Shown piece after piece: positions 35,942 to 43,815 of a stretch of 64,000 nucleotides of DNA (position 1 is its first letter; each line of letters opens with the position of its first letter). The notes beneath the pieces are model-generated. The model was not told the DNA's origin. It did no database searches and saw only the letters and a program-made list of their open reading frames with translations. The position numbers were made by a program, and so were the translations under genes. Source of the DNA: an uncultured Lachnospiraceae bacterium (GTDB lineage: Bacteria; Bacillota; Clostridia; Lachnospirales; Lachnospiraceae); contig CAKQYU010000001.1 in the NCBI GenBank assembly GCA_934293575.1, forward strand, positions 62,001-126,000. The letters run 5' to 3'.

Positions 35942-36337
35942 ATGGGAAATGACAATGAAGGCATTTTAAATGGCATAATAGGTTTATGTATCAGAACAAT
36001 TGTGAATCTGATAATTGTTTTTGTGCTGGTGAGGGGATTTGTTCTGGGATATACATTTGCGTACAGGCTTTTTGTGGATGTTCCTTATATGTCTGGCAAT
36101 AATCAGTCTGTTACGATAACAATTGAAGACGGAGAATCGGTGGCGGCTCTTACGGATACGTTATATCGTGACAAAATTATTGAGGATAAGACAACCTTTC
36201 TTGCAAGAGTATATATTGGAAGATATGATAAAAAAATAAAAGCGGGCAAATATGTGATTAATTCAACAATGAGCCCGGATACATTGTGCAGAACGTTTTG
36301 CGGAATGTTAAGTGAGGAAAAAGATGAGTCTGAATGA
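35942..36337 (+). CDS. Stand-alone MltG/YceG N-domain-like membrane protein
   Basis: 131 residues: a membrane helix at about residues 9-34, then a small extracytoplasmic domain with VTITIEDGESVAALTDTLYRD, KTTFLARVYIG and KIKAGKYVIN. This matches the LysM-like N-terminal subdomain of MltG, the endolytic transglycosylase that terminates glycan strands, but the protein stops before the catalytic domain with its Glu. The position (mltG precedes trmR in Bacillus) supports descent from mltG. The start could also be GTG 35936; GGGAG lies at 35927-35931. It overlaps the next gene by 14 bp. Confidence 0.7.
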   Translation: MGNDNEGILNGIIGLCIRTIVNLIIVFVLVRGFVLGYTFAYRLFVDVPYMSGNNQSVTITIEDGESVAALTDTLYRDKIIEDKTTFLARVYIGRYDKKIKAGKYVINSTMSPDTLCRTFCGMLSEEKDESE

Positions 36338-36998
36338 AAGAATTGAATCGTTTCTTCATTCAATGATAAAGGATGAAGAGGGAATAATAGGTATAATTGA
36401 ACAGGAAGCTTTGACGGATCAGGTTCCGATTATTCGAAAGGAAACAAAGGATTGGTTGAAAACAATGCTTCTGATAAAAAAGCCGGAACGGATTTTAGAA
36501 GTAGGAACGGCGGTCGGCTTTTCGTCAATTTTTATGTGTCAGCATATTTCAAAAACTTCTCACATAACAACAATAGAAAAATGGGAACCAAGGATTGAAC
36601 AGGCGAAGATTAATTTTGCAAGAGCAAAAGTGGAAGATAAAGTCACATTGTTGGAAGGGGATGCAGCAGAAATTCTTCATGAATTGGCAGTGAATGGAAA
36701 TCAGACCTTTGATTTTATATTTATGGATGCTGCAAAGGGACAATATATTCATTTTTTGCCGGATGTGATTCGATTACTGGAAAAAGATGGAGTGTTGATA
36801 TCGGATAATGTGCTGCAGGACGGAGAGATTTTGGATTCGCGGTATGTTGTGGAACGAAGAAATCGTACCATTCACAGCAGAATGAGAGAATATCTGTATG
36901 AACTAAAAAATAATAACAGTTTGGATACGTCGGTTATTCCGTTGGGAGATGGAGTGGCGTTATCTGTAAAATTGGATAAAAAAGAGGAAATGATATGA
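36324..36998 (+). CDS. trmR: tRNA 5-hydroxyuridine methyltransferase TrmR (O-methyltransferase family 3)
   Basis: 224 residues of the class I SAM-dependent O-methyltransferase fold: EVGTAVGFSSIFM (SAM loop), TIEKWEPRIEQA, and DFIFMDAAKGQYIHFLP with the metal-binding Asp. In B. subtilis TrmR (YrrM) makes 5-methoxyuridine at tRNA position 34, using the hydroxylation product of the U32 proteins encoded next to it; here a U32 gene overlaps its end. ATG 36324 was chosen for GTGAGG 6 nt upstream. Confidence 0.88.
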   Translation: MSLNERIESFLHSMIKDEEGIIGIIEQEALTDQVPIIRKETKDWLKTMLLIKKPERILEVGTAVGFSSIFMCQHISKTSHITTIEKWEPRIEQAKINFARAKVEDKVTLLEGDAAEILHELAVNGNQTFDFIFMDAAKGQYIHFLPDVIRLLEKDGVLISDNVLQDGEILDSRYVVERRNRTIHSRMREYLYELKNNNSLDTSVIPLGDGVALSVKLDKKEEMI

Positions 36999-38233
36999 GG
37001 AAGACAGAGTTATTAATACCGGCAGGAAGTCTGGAAGTTTTGAAGGTTGCAGTGAACTACGGTGCAAATGCGGTTTATATTGGAGGAGAAGCTTTTGGAT
37101 TGCGTGCAAAGGCACATAACTTTACAATAGATGAGATGAAGGAGGCTGTGCAGTATTGTCATGCACATAATGTGAAATTATATGTCACGGCTAATATATT
37201 TGCTCATAATGATGATTTAGATGGTGTGCGTTCTTATTTTGAACAACTGATACCGGTTGGAATTGATGCGTTGATTATATCGGATCCGGCAATTTTTATG
37301 TTAGCAAAGGAGATTCTTCCGGATGTGGATATCCACATCAGCACTCAGGCAAATAATACCAATTATGGCATTTATCGGTTCTGGTATCAGCAGGGAGCTG
37401 TAAGAGTGGTGTCGGCAAGGGAGTTGTCCTTAGAGGAGATAAAGCAGATACGGGAACATATTCCGGATGATATGGAGATTGAAAGTTTTGTTCATGGTGC
37501 AATGTGTATTTCTTATTCCGGAAGGTGTCTGTTAAGTCATTTTCTGACAGGAAGAGATGCAAATCAGGGAGCCTGCACGCACCCATGCCGTTGGAAGTAC
37601 AGTGTGGTTGAGGAAAAAAGACCGGGTGAGTATTTTCCGGTGGAAGAGGATGACAGAGGAACCTATATATTTAATTCAAAGGATTTATGTATGGTAGACC
37701 ATATTCCGGATTTGATGGATGCCGGGATTGACAGCTTTAAAATCGAAGGTCGTATGAAGACTGCTTTATATGTAGCAACAGTAGCACGTACCTATCGAAA
37801 GGCAATCGATGATTACAAAAAAGATCCGAACCTTTATGAGGCAAATCTTCCCTATTACCGGGAAGAGATTGGAAAATGTACGTATCGTCAGTTTACGACC
37901 GGTTTTTATTATGGAAAAACAACTTCCGATTCCCAGGTGTACGACAGTAATGAATATGTAAAAGATTATATCTATATTGGTACAATTGAGGAAGTTGATG
38001 AGAATGGATTTGCCCATTTTATACAGCGAAATAAATTTAGCGTCGGACAGGAAGTGGAGGCAATGTTGTTTGATGGATCGAACAAATATCTGACGGTTCG
38101 GGCTATCTACAATGAAAAGGGTGAGAGTATGGAAAGCGCACCTCACCCGAAAGAGAAGCTTGTAGTTGATTTAGGGGAAAAATTGGAACCGGGCATTATA
38201 TTAAGACTGCGCAGAGTCGAAACAACAGCGTAA
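36995..38233 (+). CDS. trhP: U32-family tRNA hydroxylation protein (TrhP-like)
   Basis: 412 residues of the peptidase U32 family. Members once called collagenase-like proteases make 5-hydroxyuridine in tRNA. Visible motifs are LIPAGSLEVLKVAVNYGANAV, the signature FVHGAMCISYSGRC and GACTHPCRW with conserved cysteines, KIEGRMKTALYVATV and a C-terminal beta domain. One gene here replaces the two (TrhP1/P2) of Bacillus. It starts 4 bp inside trmR. Its 3' end overlaps the end of the opposing sigK by 33 bp. Confidence 0.88.
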   Translation: MRKTELLIPAGSLEVLKVAVNYGANAVYIGGEAFGLRAKAHNFTIDEMKEAVQYCHAHNVKLYVTANIFAHNDDLDGVRSYFEQLIPVGIDALIISDPAIFMLAKEILPDVDIHISTQANNTNYGIYRFWYQQGAVRVVSARELSLEEIKQIREHIPDDMEIESFVHGAMCISYSGRCLLSHFLTGRDANQGACTHPCRWKYSVVEEKRPGEYFPVEEDDRGTYIFNSKDLCMVDHIPDLMDAGIDSFKIEGRMKTALYVATVARTYRKAIDDYKKDPNLYEANLPYYREEIGKCTYRQFTTGFYYGKTTSDSQVYDSNEYVKDYIYIGTIEEVDENGFAHFIQRNKFSVGQEVEAMLFDGSNKYLTVRAIYNEKGESMESAPHPKEKLVVDLGEKLEPGIILRLRRVETTA

Positions 38234-38833
38234 TTTGGATAGTGCTTTTTTCTCAATGCGGGAGACGTAGGAACGGGAGATGTTCATTGCTTTTGCGACT
38301 TCTCTTTGTGTGTGTGGTGCTGCGTCGGGGAGACCATAGCGCAACAGAATGATTTCAAGCTCTCTTTTGGTCAGAGCGTTATATAAGAAGGAATATAATT
38401 GCCGGACATTGTCTTTTAAAATGACATGTTCGGCAATATCTGTTCCTTTACTTTCTACAATATCTAACAGATTGATTTCATTTCCTTCTTTATCGGTACC
38501 GATGGGGTCGTACAGGGAAAACTCTTTGGAACATTTTCTTTCCTGCCGCAGCATCATCAGTAATTCATTTTCAATACAACGGGAGGCATAGGTGGCAAGA
38601 CGGCTGCCTTTGTCAATATCAAAGGTGTTGATGGCTTTTATCAGACCGATGGTTCCAATCGATAATAAATCATCAATATCACGATCTAAATTGTTATATT
38701 TTTTTATGATATGTGCCACCAGACGTAGGTTGTACTCTACTAAAATATTTCGGGCTTCAAGGTCCCCGGCTTTGCTTCTTTTTAAGTAGAACAATTCTTC
38801 TTCTTTTGATAGGGGTTGTTTGAAGGTTTGCAT
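38201..38833 (-). CDS. sigK: Sporulation sigma factor of SigK type
   Basis: 210 residues of a sigma-70 family factor. Region 2 reads ARNILVEYNLRLVAHIIKKY and DDLLSIGTIGLIKAINTF, with ATYASRCIENELLMMLRQ; LYDPIGTDKEGNEINLLDIV follows; region 4 has TQREVAKAMNISRSYVSRIEKKALSKL. The EARNILVEYNLRLVAHI and DPIGTDKEGNE segments fit SigK better than SigE. SigK directs late mother-cell genes for coat and cortex. The gene is continuous, with no skin-type element. The N-terminus goes almost directly into LSKEEELFYL, so there is little or no hydrophobic pro-sequence. AAGGAT lies upstream. Confidence 0.87.
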   Translation of the reverse strand: MQTFKQPLSKEEELFYLKRSKAGDLEARNILVEYNLRLVAHIIKKYNNLDRDIDDLLSIGTIGLIKAINTFDIDKGSRLATYASRCIENELLMMLRQERKCSKEFSLYDPIGTDKEGNEINLLDIVESKGTDIAEHVILKDNVRQLYSFLYNALTKRELEIILLRYGLPDAAPHTQREVAKAMNISRSYVSRIEKKALSKLRCCFDSAQS

Positions 38834-38860
38834 GGGATTATCCTTAATAGCCTTTTCATC

Positions 38861-38888
38861 ATTCTATGTCGGATTACATGGAAAAGTG
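38861..38888 (-). promoter_or_regulatory. Possible mother-cell (sigma-E/K) promoter of sigK
   Basis: On the minus strand a CAC at about 38885-38887 is followed after 17 nt by CATAGAATG (38860-38868), resembling the SigK pattern AC-N16/17-CATAnnnTA. The last base differs. It would fit autoregulation of sigK but is a short, degenerate match. Confidence 0.35.
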
Positions 38889-38996
38889 CTTTTCCACAAT
38901 TGATTTTGTGCATTTTAACAAAATTGGATAAAAGGTTTTCTTTTTTTTGGTAATGTGCTACAATTAATATTATTTTAGCGTAGGAGAGGTATGCAT

Positions 38997-40715
38997 ATGC
39001 GTATAGGTGTTGGTAGAAAAAAGATAAGAATGGGTGACCTGCTTGTGGCTGCCGGAGCAATTACGGAAGAACAGTTACAGGAAGCATTGGCACTACAAAA
39101 AGAAAAGAACCAGAAACTGGGTGTTACATTAGTAGAAGCTGGAATTATCAGTAAAGAATTGTTGGTTGCAGTTTTGACACAACAGTTGGGAGTAGAATAC
39201 ATAGATTTAAAGGGTTGCAGTTTTGATGATGAGGTTCTTTCATTAATACCGGAAGATATTGTTATGAAATATAACGTTATTCCGTTGGGATACGACGAGA
39301 ATAATCCGAATATATTGCGTGTGGCAATGGCTGACCCTATGGATATCATTGCAATTGACGATATTTCGATTGTAACGAATTGCCAGATTGAAGCCTTGCT
39401 TGCATGGGAAGAGGATATTGTTGAGACGATTGGTAAGTATTATGGTAATCATCAGGCGATGGAAGCTGCTGAGGCATATCGGAAGGAACAGGAAATGTCC
39501 GGATTGTCGAAGGCGGAGGAGGAAGAATACGATGCGGATATTGAGAATTCTCCTATTGTATTGCTGGTAAAACAGATTTTGGAGGGCGCAGCCAGACAGA
39601 GAACTTCCGATATTCATATTGAACCGATGGAAACTTCGGTTCGTGTAAGATATCGTATCGACGGTGTTTTGAAACAGGTTATGTCATATGATTATTCATT
39701 ACTTTCCGGAATTGTTGCACGTTTGAAAATTATGGGTGGTATGGATATTTCTGAAAAACGTAAACCGCAGGACGGTCGTATTACCATTATGGTAGACCGT
39801 AAGGAATATGATATCCGTGTATCTATGCTTCCAACGGTTTACGGAGAGAAAACCGTTATGCGTCTTGCTGCTAAGGATGGTTTGACAAGACCAAAGTCAG
39901 GACTTGGTTTGTCGCCGGAAGAAGAAGCGGTATTCGATGGTATCTTAAGTAATCCGCATGGTATTATTTTGGTAACAGGTCCTACGGGTTCCGGTAAATC
40001 AACGACTTTGTACACGGCGTTGTCTGAGCTGAATACAGAAGATGTTAATATTATTACGGTAGAAGATCCGGTCGAGGCAAATATTGCCGGAATCAATCAG
40101 TGTCAGGTAAATGAAAAAGCAGAGATGACATTCCCTGCTGCACTTCGTTCTATTTTGCGTCAGGACCCGGATATCATTATGATCGGTGAGATTCGAGACG
40201 GTGAGACAGCTGATATTGCGGTTAAAGCGGCTATCACCGGACATTTGGTTGTATCAACATTACATACGAACTCTGCGGCTTCGACGGTAACGCGTCTGAT
40301 CGATATGGGTATTGAGCCTTATACAGCCGGTGATGCTTTAGTTGGTGTTATTGCACAGCGTCTTGTTAGAAGGTTGTGTACCTGTAAGCAGCCAAGATAC
40401 GCAGAAGAACATGAAAAACGGTTACTGGGCGTTCAGGATTTAAGTGAAGATATTGTTATATATGAACCAAACGGATGTCCGCTTTGTAATGACACAGGAT
40501 TTTCCGGACGAATTGGTGTATATGAGATGATGACGGTTACAAGAAGTTTGCAGCAGGTTATTGCAACGAATGCACCAGCGAATGAAATTGAAAAACAGGC
40601 TTTGGAAGAAGGTATGCATACATTGAAGATGAGTTGCTCGAGACATGTATTAAACGGTGTAACTTCTTTGAGTGAAATGCGTAAGATTGTTTACGAAGCT
40701 GGTGATGAATATTAA
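38997..40715 (+). CDS. pilB: Type IV pilus assembly ATPase PilB with twin MshEN motifs
   Basis: PilB powers pilus extension. The N-terminus carries two 24-residue MshEN-type motifs separated by 5 residues (about 11-34, beginning RMGDLLVAAG, and 40-63, beginning KLGVTLVEAG); such motifs bind c-di-GMP in other PilB/MshE ATPases. The catalytic domain shows Walker A GPTGSGKST (about 328), an Asp box, Walker B and the His box, and a four-cysteine zinc site (CTCKQP and CPLCND). 572 residues. ATG 38997 has GAGAGG 7 nt upstream; ATG 38991 is in frame too. First gene of the pilus locus, divergent from sigK. PilT and pilins alongside argue against a type II secretion GspE. Confidence 0.95.
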   Translation: MRIGVGRKKIRMGDLLVAAGAITEEQLQEALALQKEKNQKLGVTLVEAGIISKELLVAVLTQQLGVEYIDLKGCSFDDEVLSLIPEDIVMKYNVIPLGYDENNPNILRVAMADPMDIIAIDDISIVTNCQIEALLAWEEDIVETIGKYYGNHQAMEAAEAYRKEQEMSGLSKAEEEEYDADIENSPIVLLVKQILEGAARQRTSDIHIEPMETSVRVRYRIDGVLKQVMSYDYSLLSGIVARLKIMGGMDISEKRKPQDGRITIMVDRKEYDIRVSMLPTVYGEKTVMRLAAKDGLTRPKSGLGLSPEEEAVFDGILSNPHGIILVTGPTGSGKSTTLYTALSELNTEDVNIITVEDPVEANIAGINQCQVNEKAEMTFPAALRSILRQDPDIIMIGEIRDGETADIAVKAAITGHLVVSTLHTNSAASTVTRLIDMGIEPYTAGDALVGVIAQRLVRRLCTCKQPRYAEEHEKRLLGVQDLSEDIVIYEPNGCPLCNDTGFSGRIGVYEMMTVTRSLQQVIATNAPANEIEKQALEEGMHTLKMSCSRHVLNGVTSLSEMRKIVYEAGDEY

Positions 40716-40746
40716 ATAATATAATGTAGACAGGAAGGGGATAAAC

Positions 40747-41799
40747 ATGATTGACATTAAAGAGTTATTAGCATTTTCAGTAGAACAGAAGGCGTCCGAT
40801 GTGCATATTGCAGTCGGAATCCCACCGAAACTTCGTATTAACGGTAAATTGACAGCGGTGGATTGCCCGGAACTTACTCCGATGGATGCGGCAGAGATGA
40901 TTGGAGCAACGATGACCAAGCGTCATCAGGAAATCCTGAAAGAAAGAGGAGAAGTCGATTTCTCATTCGATTCAGAGGAAACCGGACGATTCCGTGTAAA
41001 TGTATTTTTGGATCGCGGTAATATGGCAGCGGCATACAGACGTGTTGAGACGGTAATACCAAGACCGGATCAATTGGGAATTCCGAAAGAGGTTGTTGAT
41101 TTATATAAGAAGAAGAGAGGTTTGGTTCTGGTTACTGGACCGACCGGTTCCGGAAAATCTACTACACTGGCATCCATTATTAATAAAGCGAACGAGAATC
41201 TGACCGATCATATTATTACATTGGAAGACCCGATTGAGTATGTACATCATCATAAGAAATCCGTTGTAAACCAGCGTGAGGTTGGTGTGGATACCATGAG
41301 TTATGCAAATGCGATGAGAGCAGTTCTTCGTGAGGATCCGGATATTATTCTTTTGGGAGAGATGCGTGACCTTGAGACAATTTCCACAGCAATTACCGCT
41401 GCTGAGACAGGTCACTTGGTATTTTCAACATTACATACAATTGGTGCGGCAAGTACAATTGACCGTATTATCGACGTATTCCCAACTCATCAGCAGCAAC
41501 AGACAAGAGTTCAGCTTGCTATGATTTTGGAAGGTGTAATTTCACAGGCACTGGTTCCGGCAGAGGACGGAAGAGGACGTGTGGCAGCGTTTGAGGTTAT
41601 GTTTGGCAGTCCGGCAATTCGAAGTCTGATCCGTGACCAGAAAGTACATCAGATACAGTCAACGATTCAGACAAGTAGACAGATGGGAATGATAACCTTG
41701 GATGATCATTTGTATGAATTGTACAAAGAGGGAGCAATAAGTCGTGAAAATGCACTAATTTATGCTCAGGATCAGCAGGCATTAAAGAAAAAATTATAA
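40747..41799 (+). CDS. pilT: Twitching motility retraction ATPase PilT
   Basis: PilT depolymerises type IV pili and drives twitching. 350 residues with the PilT N-terminal PAS-like domain (SDVHIAVGIPPKLRINGKL), Walker A VTGPTGSGKSTTLAS, the Asp and His boxes (TLEDPIEYVH, AAETGHLVFSTLHT) and the AIRSLIRDQKVHQI segment near the retraction-specific AIRNLIRE motif. AGGAAGGGG precedes the ATG. It lies 31 bp after pilB. Its stop codon is inside a perfect AT-rich hairpin. Confidence 0.96.
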   Translation: MIDIKELLAFSVEQKASDVHIAVGIPPKLRINGKLTAVDCPELTPMDAAEMIGATMTKRHQEILKERGEVDFSFDSEETGRFRVNVFLDRGNMAAAYRRVETVIPRPDQLGIPKEVVDLYKKKRGLVLVTGPTGSGKSTTLASIINKANENLTDHIITLEDPIEYVHHHKKSVVNQREVGVDTMSYANAMRAVLREDPDIILLGEMRDLETISTAITAAETGHLVFSTLHTIGAASTIDRIIDVFPTHQQQQTRVQLAMILEGVISQALVPAEDGRGRVAAFEVMFGSPAIRSLIRDQKVHQIQSTIQTSRQMGMITLDDHLYELYKEGAISRENALIYAQDQQALKKKL

Positions 41800-41823
41800 A
41801 AATTGTATAATTTTTATAATTTT
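41790..41823 (+). terminator. Perfect 15-bp AT-only hairpin overlapping the pilT stop codon
   Basis: AAAATTATAAAAATT (41790-41804) and AATTTTTATAATTTT (41809-41823) are exactly complementary around GTAT. The stem contains the TAA stop. It is entirely A/T, so as a terminator it is weak; it may reduce readthrough from pilBT into pilC. Confidence 0.5.
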
Positions 41824-41845
41824 GTATGTGAATATCAATTTTTTG

Positions 41846-41874
41846 TTGCAAATATGACGAAAATAGAGTAAACT
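41846..41874 (+). promoter_or_regulatory. Predicted sigma-A promoter of pilC
   Basis: TTGCAA (41846-41851), 17 nt, TAAACT (41869-41874), about 85 nt before the pilC start. It suggests pilC and the genes beyond can be transcribed separately from pilBT. Confidence 0.6.
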
Positions 41875-41958
41875 CATAATTACGATATAAATTGTTAATA
41901 AATTGTTCACATTTTGCGCGGGGCAGGATATGAACGGACAAGATGGTGGAGGAGTAAT

Positions 41959-43170
41959 ATGGCACAGTTTAACTATAAGGCGATTGCTGCGGATGGTAAG
42001 GCCAAAAAAGGTACAGTAGATGCGGCAGATCGTGATAAGGCGATGGACAAGTTGAAGGCAGAAGGTCTTTCTGTTACAGATTTGAAGGATGCAGGAGAAG
42101 GCGGATTTCAACTTGGGTTTTTGAAAAAGAAGGTAAAGAACAGAGATTTATCAATTCTTTGTAAACAGATGGTAAGTATTTTGAATGCCGGTGTAACAGT
42201 AATTACGGCATTGGAGATGCTTTCGGAACAGATGGATAATAAGACATTGAAAGATGCCTTGGTTGAAGCAAGAGCATACGTAGAAAAGGGTGGAACATTA
42301 GCGGATGCGATGCGGTTGAATCCGAATATTTTTCCACCGATGATGATTAACATGGTAGCTGCCGGTGAAGCAACCGGTGGATTGGAAACATCCTTTGATC
42401 GTTTGGCAACACATTTTGAAAAGGCAGATGCGGTTGCAGCTAAAGTTAAGGGAGCACTTACATATCCAATTATCGTATTGATTGTAGCGGTTCTTGTAAT
42501 TATCGTGGTTATGGTTGCGGTTATTCCTACCTTTGTTGGTATGTTTGCGGAGATGGGAACAGCATTGCCGTTGCCGACAAGAATTATGATGGCAGGTAGT
42601 GACTTCATCTTACAAAAATGGTGGTTATTGATTATTATCGTAGCAGCTATTGCATTTGGAATTAAAACATTTAAAGCGACCCCGAGCGGACAGTTGTTCT
42701 TTGCAAAGATTGCAATCAGTGCTCCGATTTTTAAGGACTTGGTTATCAAGCAGAACGCTTCTCAGTTTTCCCGCACATTAAGTACTTTGATGGGCGCCGG
42801 TATCCCGATGTTGGATGCGATTGAGATGGTTGCAAAGATGATGAACAACAAAATATTCCGTGATGGTTTATTAGAGACAAAGACACAGGTTGCAAAAGGT
42901 GTTCCTTTATCAAAGCCATTGAAAGATATGGATGTATTTCCGACCATGTTGGTACAGATGGTAAAGATTGGTGAAGAGACAGGTAACATTGAAGATATGA
43001 TGGATAAGGTTGCCGACTTATATGATCGAGAAGTGGATTTGGCAACGGATTCTTTAACTGCAGCTATGGAGCCGTTAACCATGGTTATTATGGCTGGTAT
43101 TGTAGGTATGATTGTTGCTGCTGTATACGGACCAATCCTTGGTATGTACGAAGGTATCGACAATATGTAA
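41959..43170 (+). CDS. pilC: Type IV pilus inner-membrane platform protein PilC
   Basis: PilC is the polytopic platform on which PilB and PilT act. 403 residues with two repeated GspF domains: the first around DLSILCKQMVSILNAGVTV to GLETSFDRLATHFEKAD, the second around ASQFSRTLSTLMGAGIPMLDAIEM to GEETGNIEDMMDKVADLYD, and three membrane helices (about 167-192, 215-236 and 372-395). ATG 41959 has GGAGGAG upstream; the longer frame lacks conservation. Confidence 0.95.
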   Translation: MAQFNYKAIAADGKAKKGTVDAADRDKAMDKLKAEGLSVTDLKDAGEGGFQLGFLKKKVKNRDLSILCKQMVSILNAGVTVITALEMLSEQMDNKTLKDALVEARAYVEKGGTLADAMRLNPNIFPPMMINMVAAGEATGGLETSFDRLATHFEKADAVAAKVKGALTYPIIVLIVAVLVIIVVMVAVIPTFVGMFAEMGTALPLPTRIMMAGSDFILQKWWLLIIIVAAIAFGIKTFKATPSGQLFFAKIAISAPIFKDLVIKQNASQFSRTLSTLMGAGIPMLDAIEMVAKMMNNKIFRDGLLETKTQVAKGVPLSKPLKDMDVFPTMLVQMVKIGEETGNIEDMMDKVADLYDREVDLATDSLTAAMEPLTMVIMAGIVGMIVAAVYGPILGMYEGIDNM

Positions 43171-43186
43171 TAACAATGAGACATGC

Positions 43187-43251
43187 GTCACGGAAAATGG
43201 GTGTGTTTATACTGTGCCTGCACAAGTATAAACACAGACATTTTTCGTGAC
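43187..43251 (+). other. Long imperfect RNA hairpin in the pilC-pilin gap
   Basis: GTCACGGAAAATGG and the following GTGTTTATACT pair with AGTATAAACAC and CATTTTTCGTGAC, giving about 24 pairs with a small bulge and an 11-nt loop. No T run follows, so it is not a classic terminator. Two smaller hairpins follow before the pilin ribosome binding site: AGGAC/GTCCT (43254-43267) and ACTACCT/AGGTGGT (about 43288-43307), the second with a T-rich tail. The element could stabilise or process the pilin mRNA. Confidence 0.6.
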
Positions 43252-43347
43252 ATAGGACGAATGTCCTGCATCGAACCGGATTATAACTACCTCTGACCAA
43301 GGTGGTTTTAATAAATTTTATTTTTATAAGTAAAGGAGAAGAGAATT

Positions 43348-43815
43348 ATGAAAAAAATGAATAACAAAGGTTTCTCTATGGTAGAGCTTATTATCGTAAT
43401 TGCTATTATGGCAATCTTAGCTGCTGCATTAGCTCCAGCATTGATTAAGTACATCAACAAGTCAAGATTATCAACTGACGTATCAACAGGTACTTCAATT
43501 GCATCAGCAATTCAGACTGCATTGTCTAATGAGTCTGCATATGATGCATGTACGGATCTTACAACAGAAGAATTTGGTGGTCCAAGTTATTCTAATCCAT
43601 TTACAGGAAGTATGGCTACAGAAGTAGCTTCAACTATTGATCCTTCAAAGTGCCAGGTTAAGGCTAAAAAGGATATGAATGGTAGCTCATTTGGTTCATC
43701 AGCATTCTTGGTAACAGTAAAACCAACAACTAACTTGGTTGAAGTTTATGTAGGTGATGCTAGTCATATGTGTTCACCATCTGTTGAAAAGAGTTTAACA
43801 GAAAAAACAAATTAA
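43348..43815 (+). CDS. pilA: Major type IV pilin (PilA-like prepilin)
   Basis: A 155-residue type IVa-like prepilin. The leader MKKMNNKG ends at Gly8; prepilin peptidase would cut before Phe9, leaving Glu5 of the mature protein (FSMVE) and a hydrophobic helix of about 20 residues ending ALAPALIKYINKS. The globular part has three cysteines (residues near 67, 109 and 145). Its strong AAAGGAGAAG, its position after pilC and the hairpins on both sides suggest it is the main structural subunit, though this cannot be proven from sequence. The peptidase gene (pilD) is not in this window. Confidence 0.9.
   Translation: MKKMNNKGFSMVELIIVIAIMAILAAALAPALIKYINKSRLSTDVSTGTSIASAIQTALSNESAYDACTDLTTEEFGGPSYSNPFTGSMATEVASTIDPSKCQVKAKKDMNGSSFGSSAFLVTVKPTTNLVEVYVGDASHMCSPSVEKSLTEKTN

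Noticed and set aside
38349..38789. Plus-strand open frames opposite sigK
   Set aside because: They are antisense to a well-conserved sigma factor and lack ribosome binding sites.
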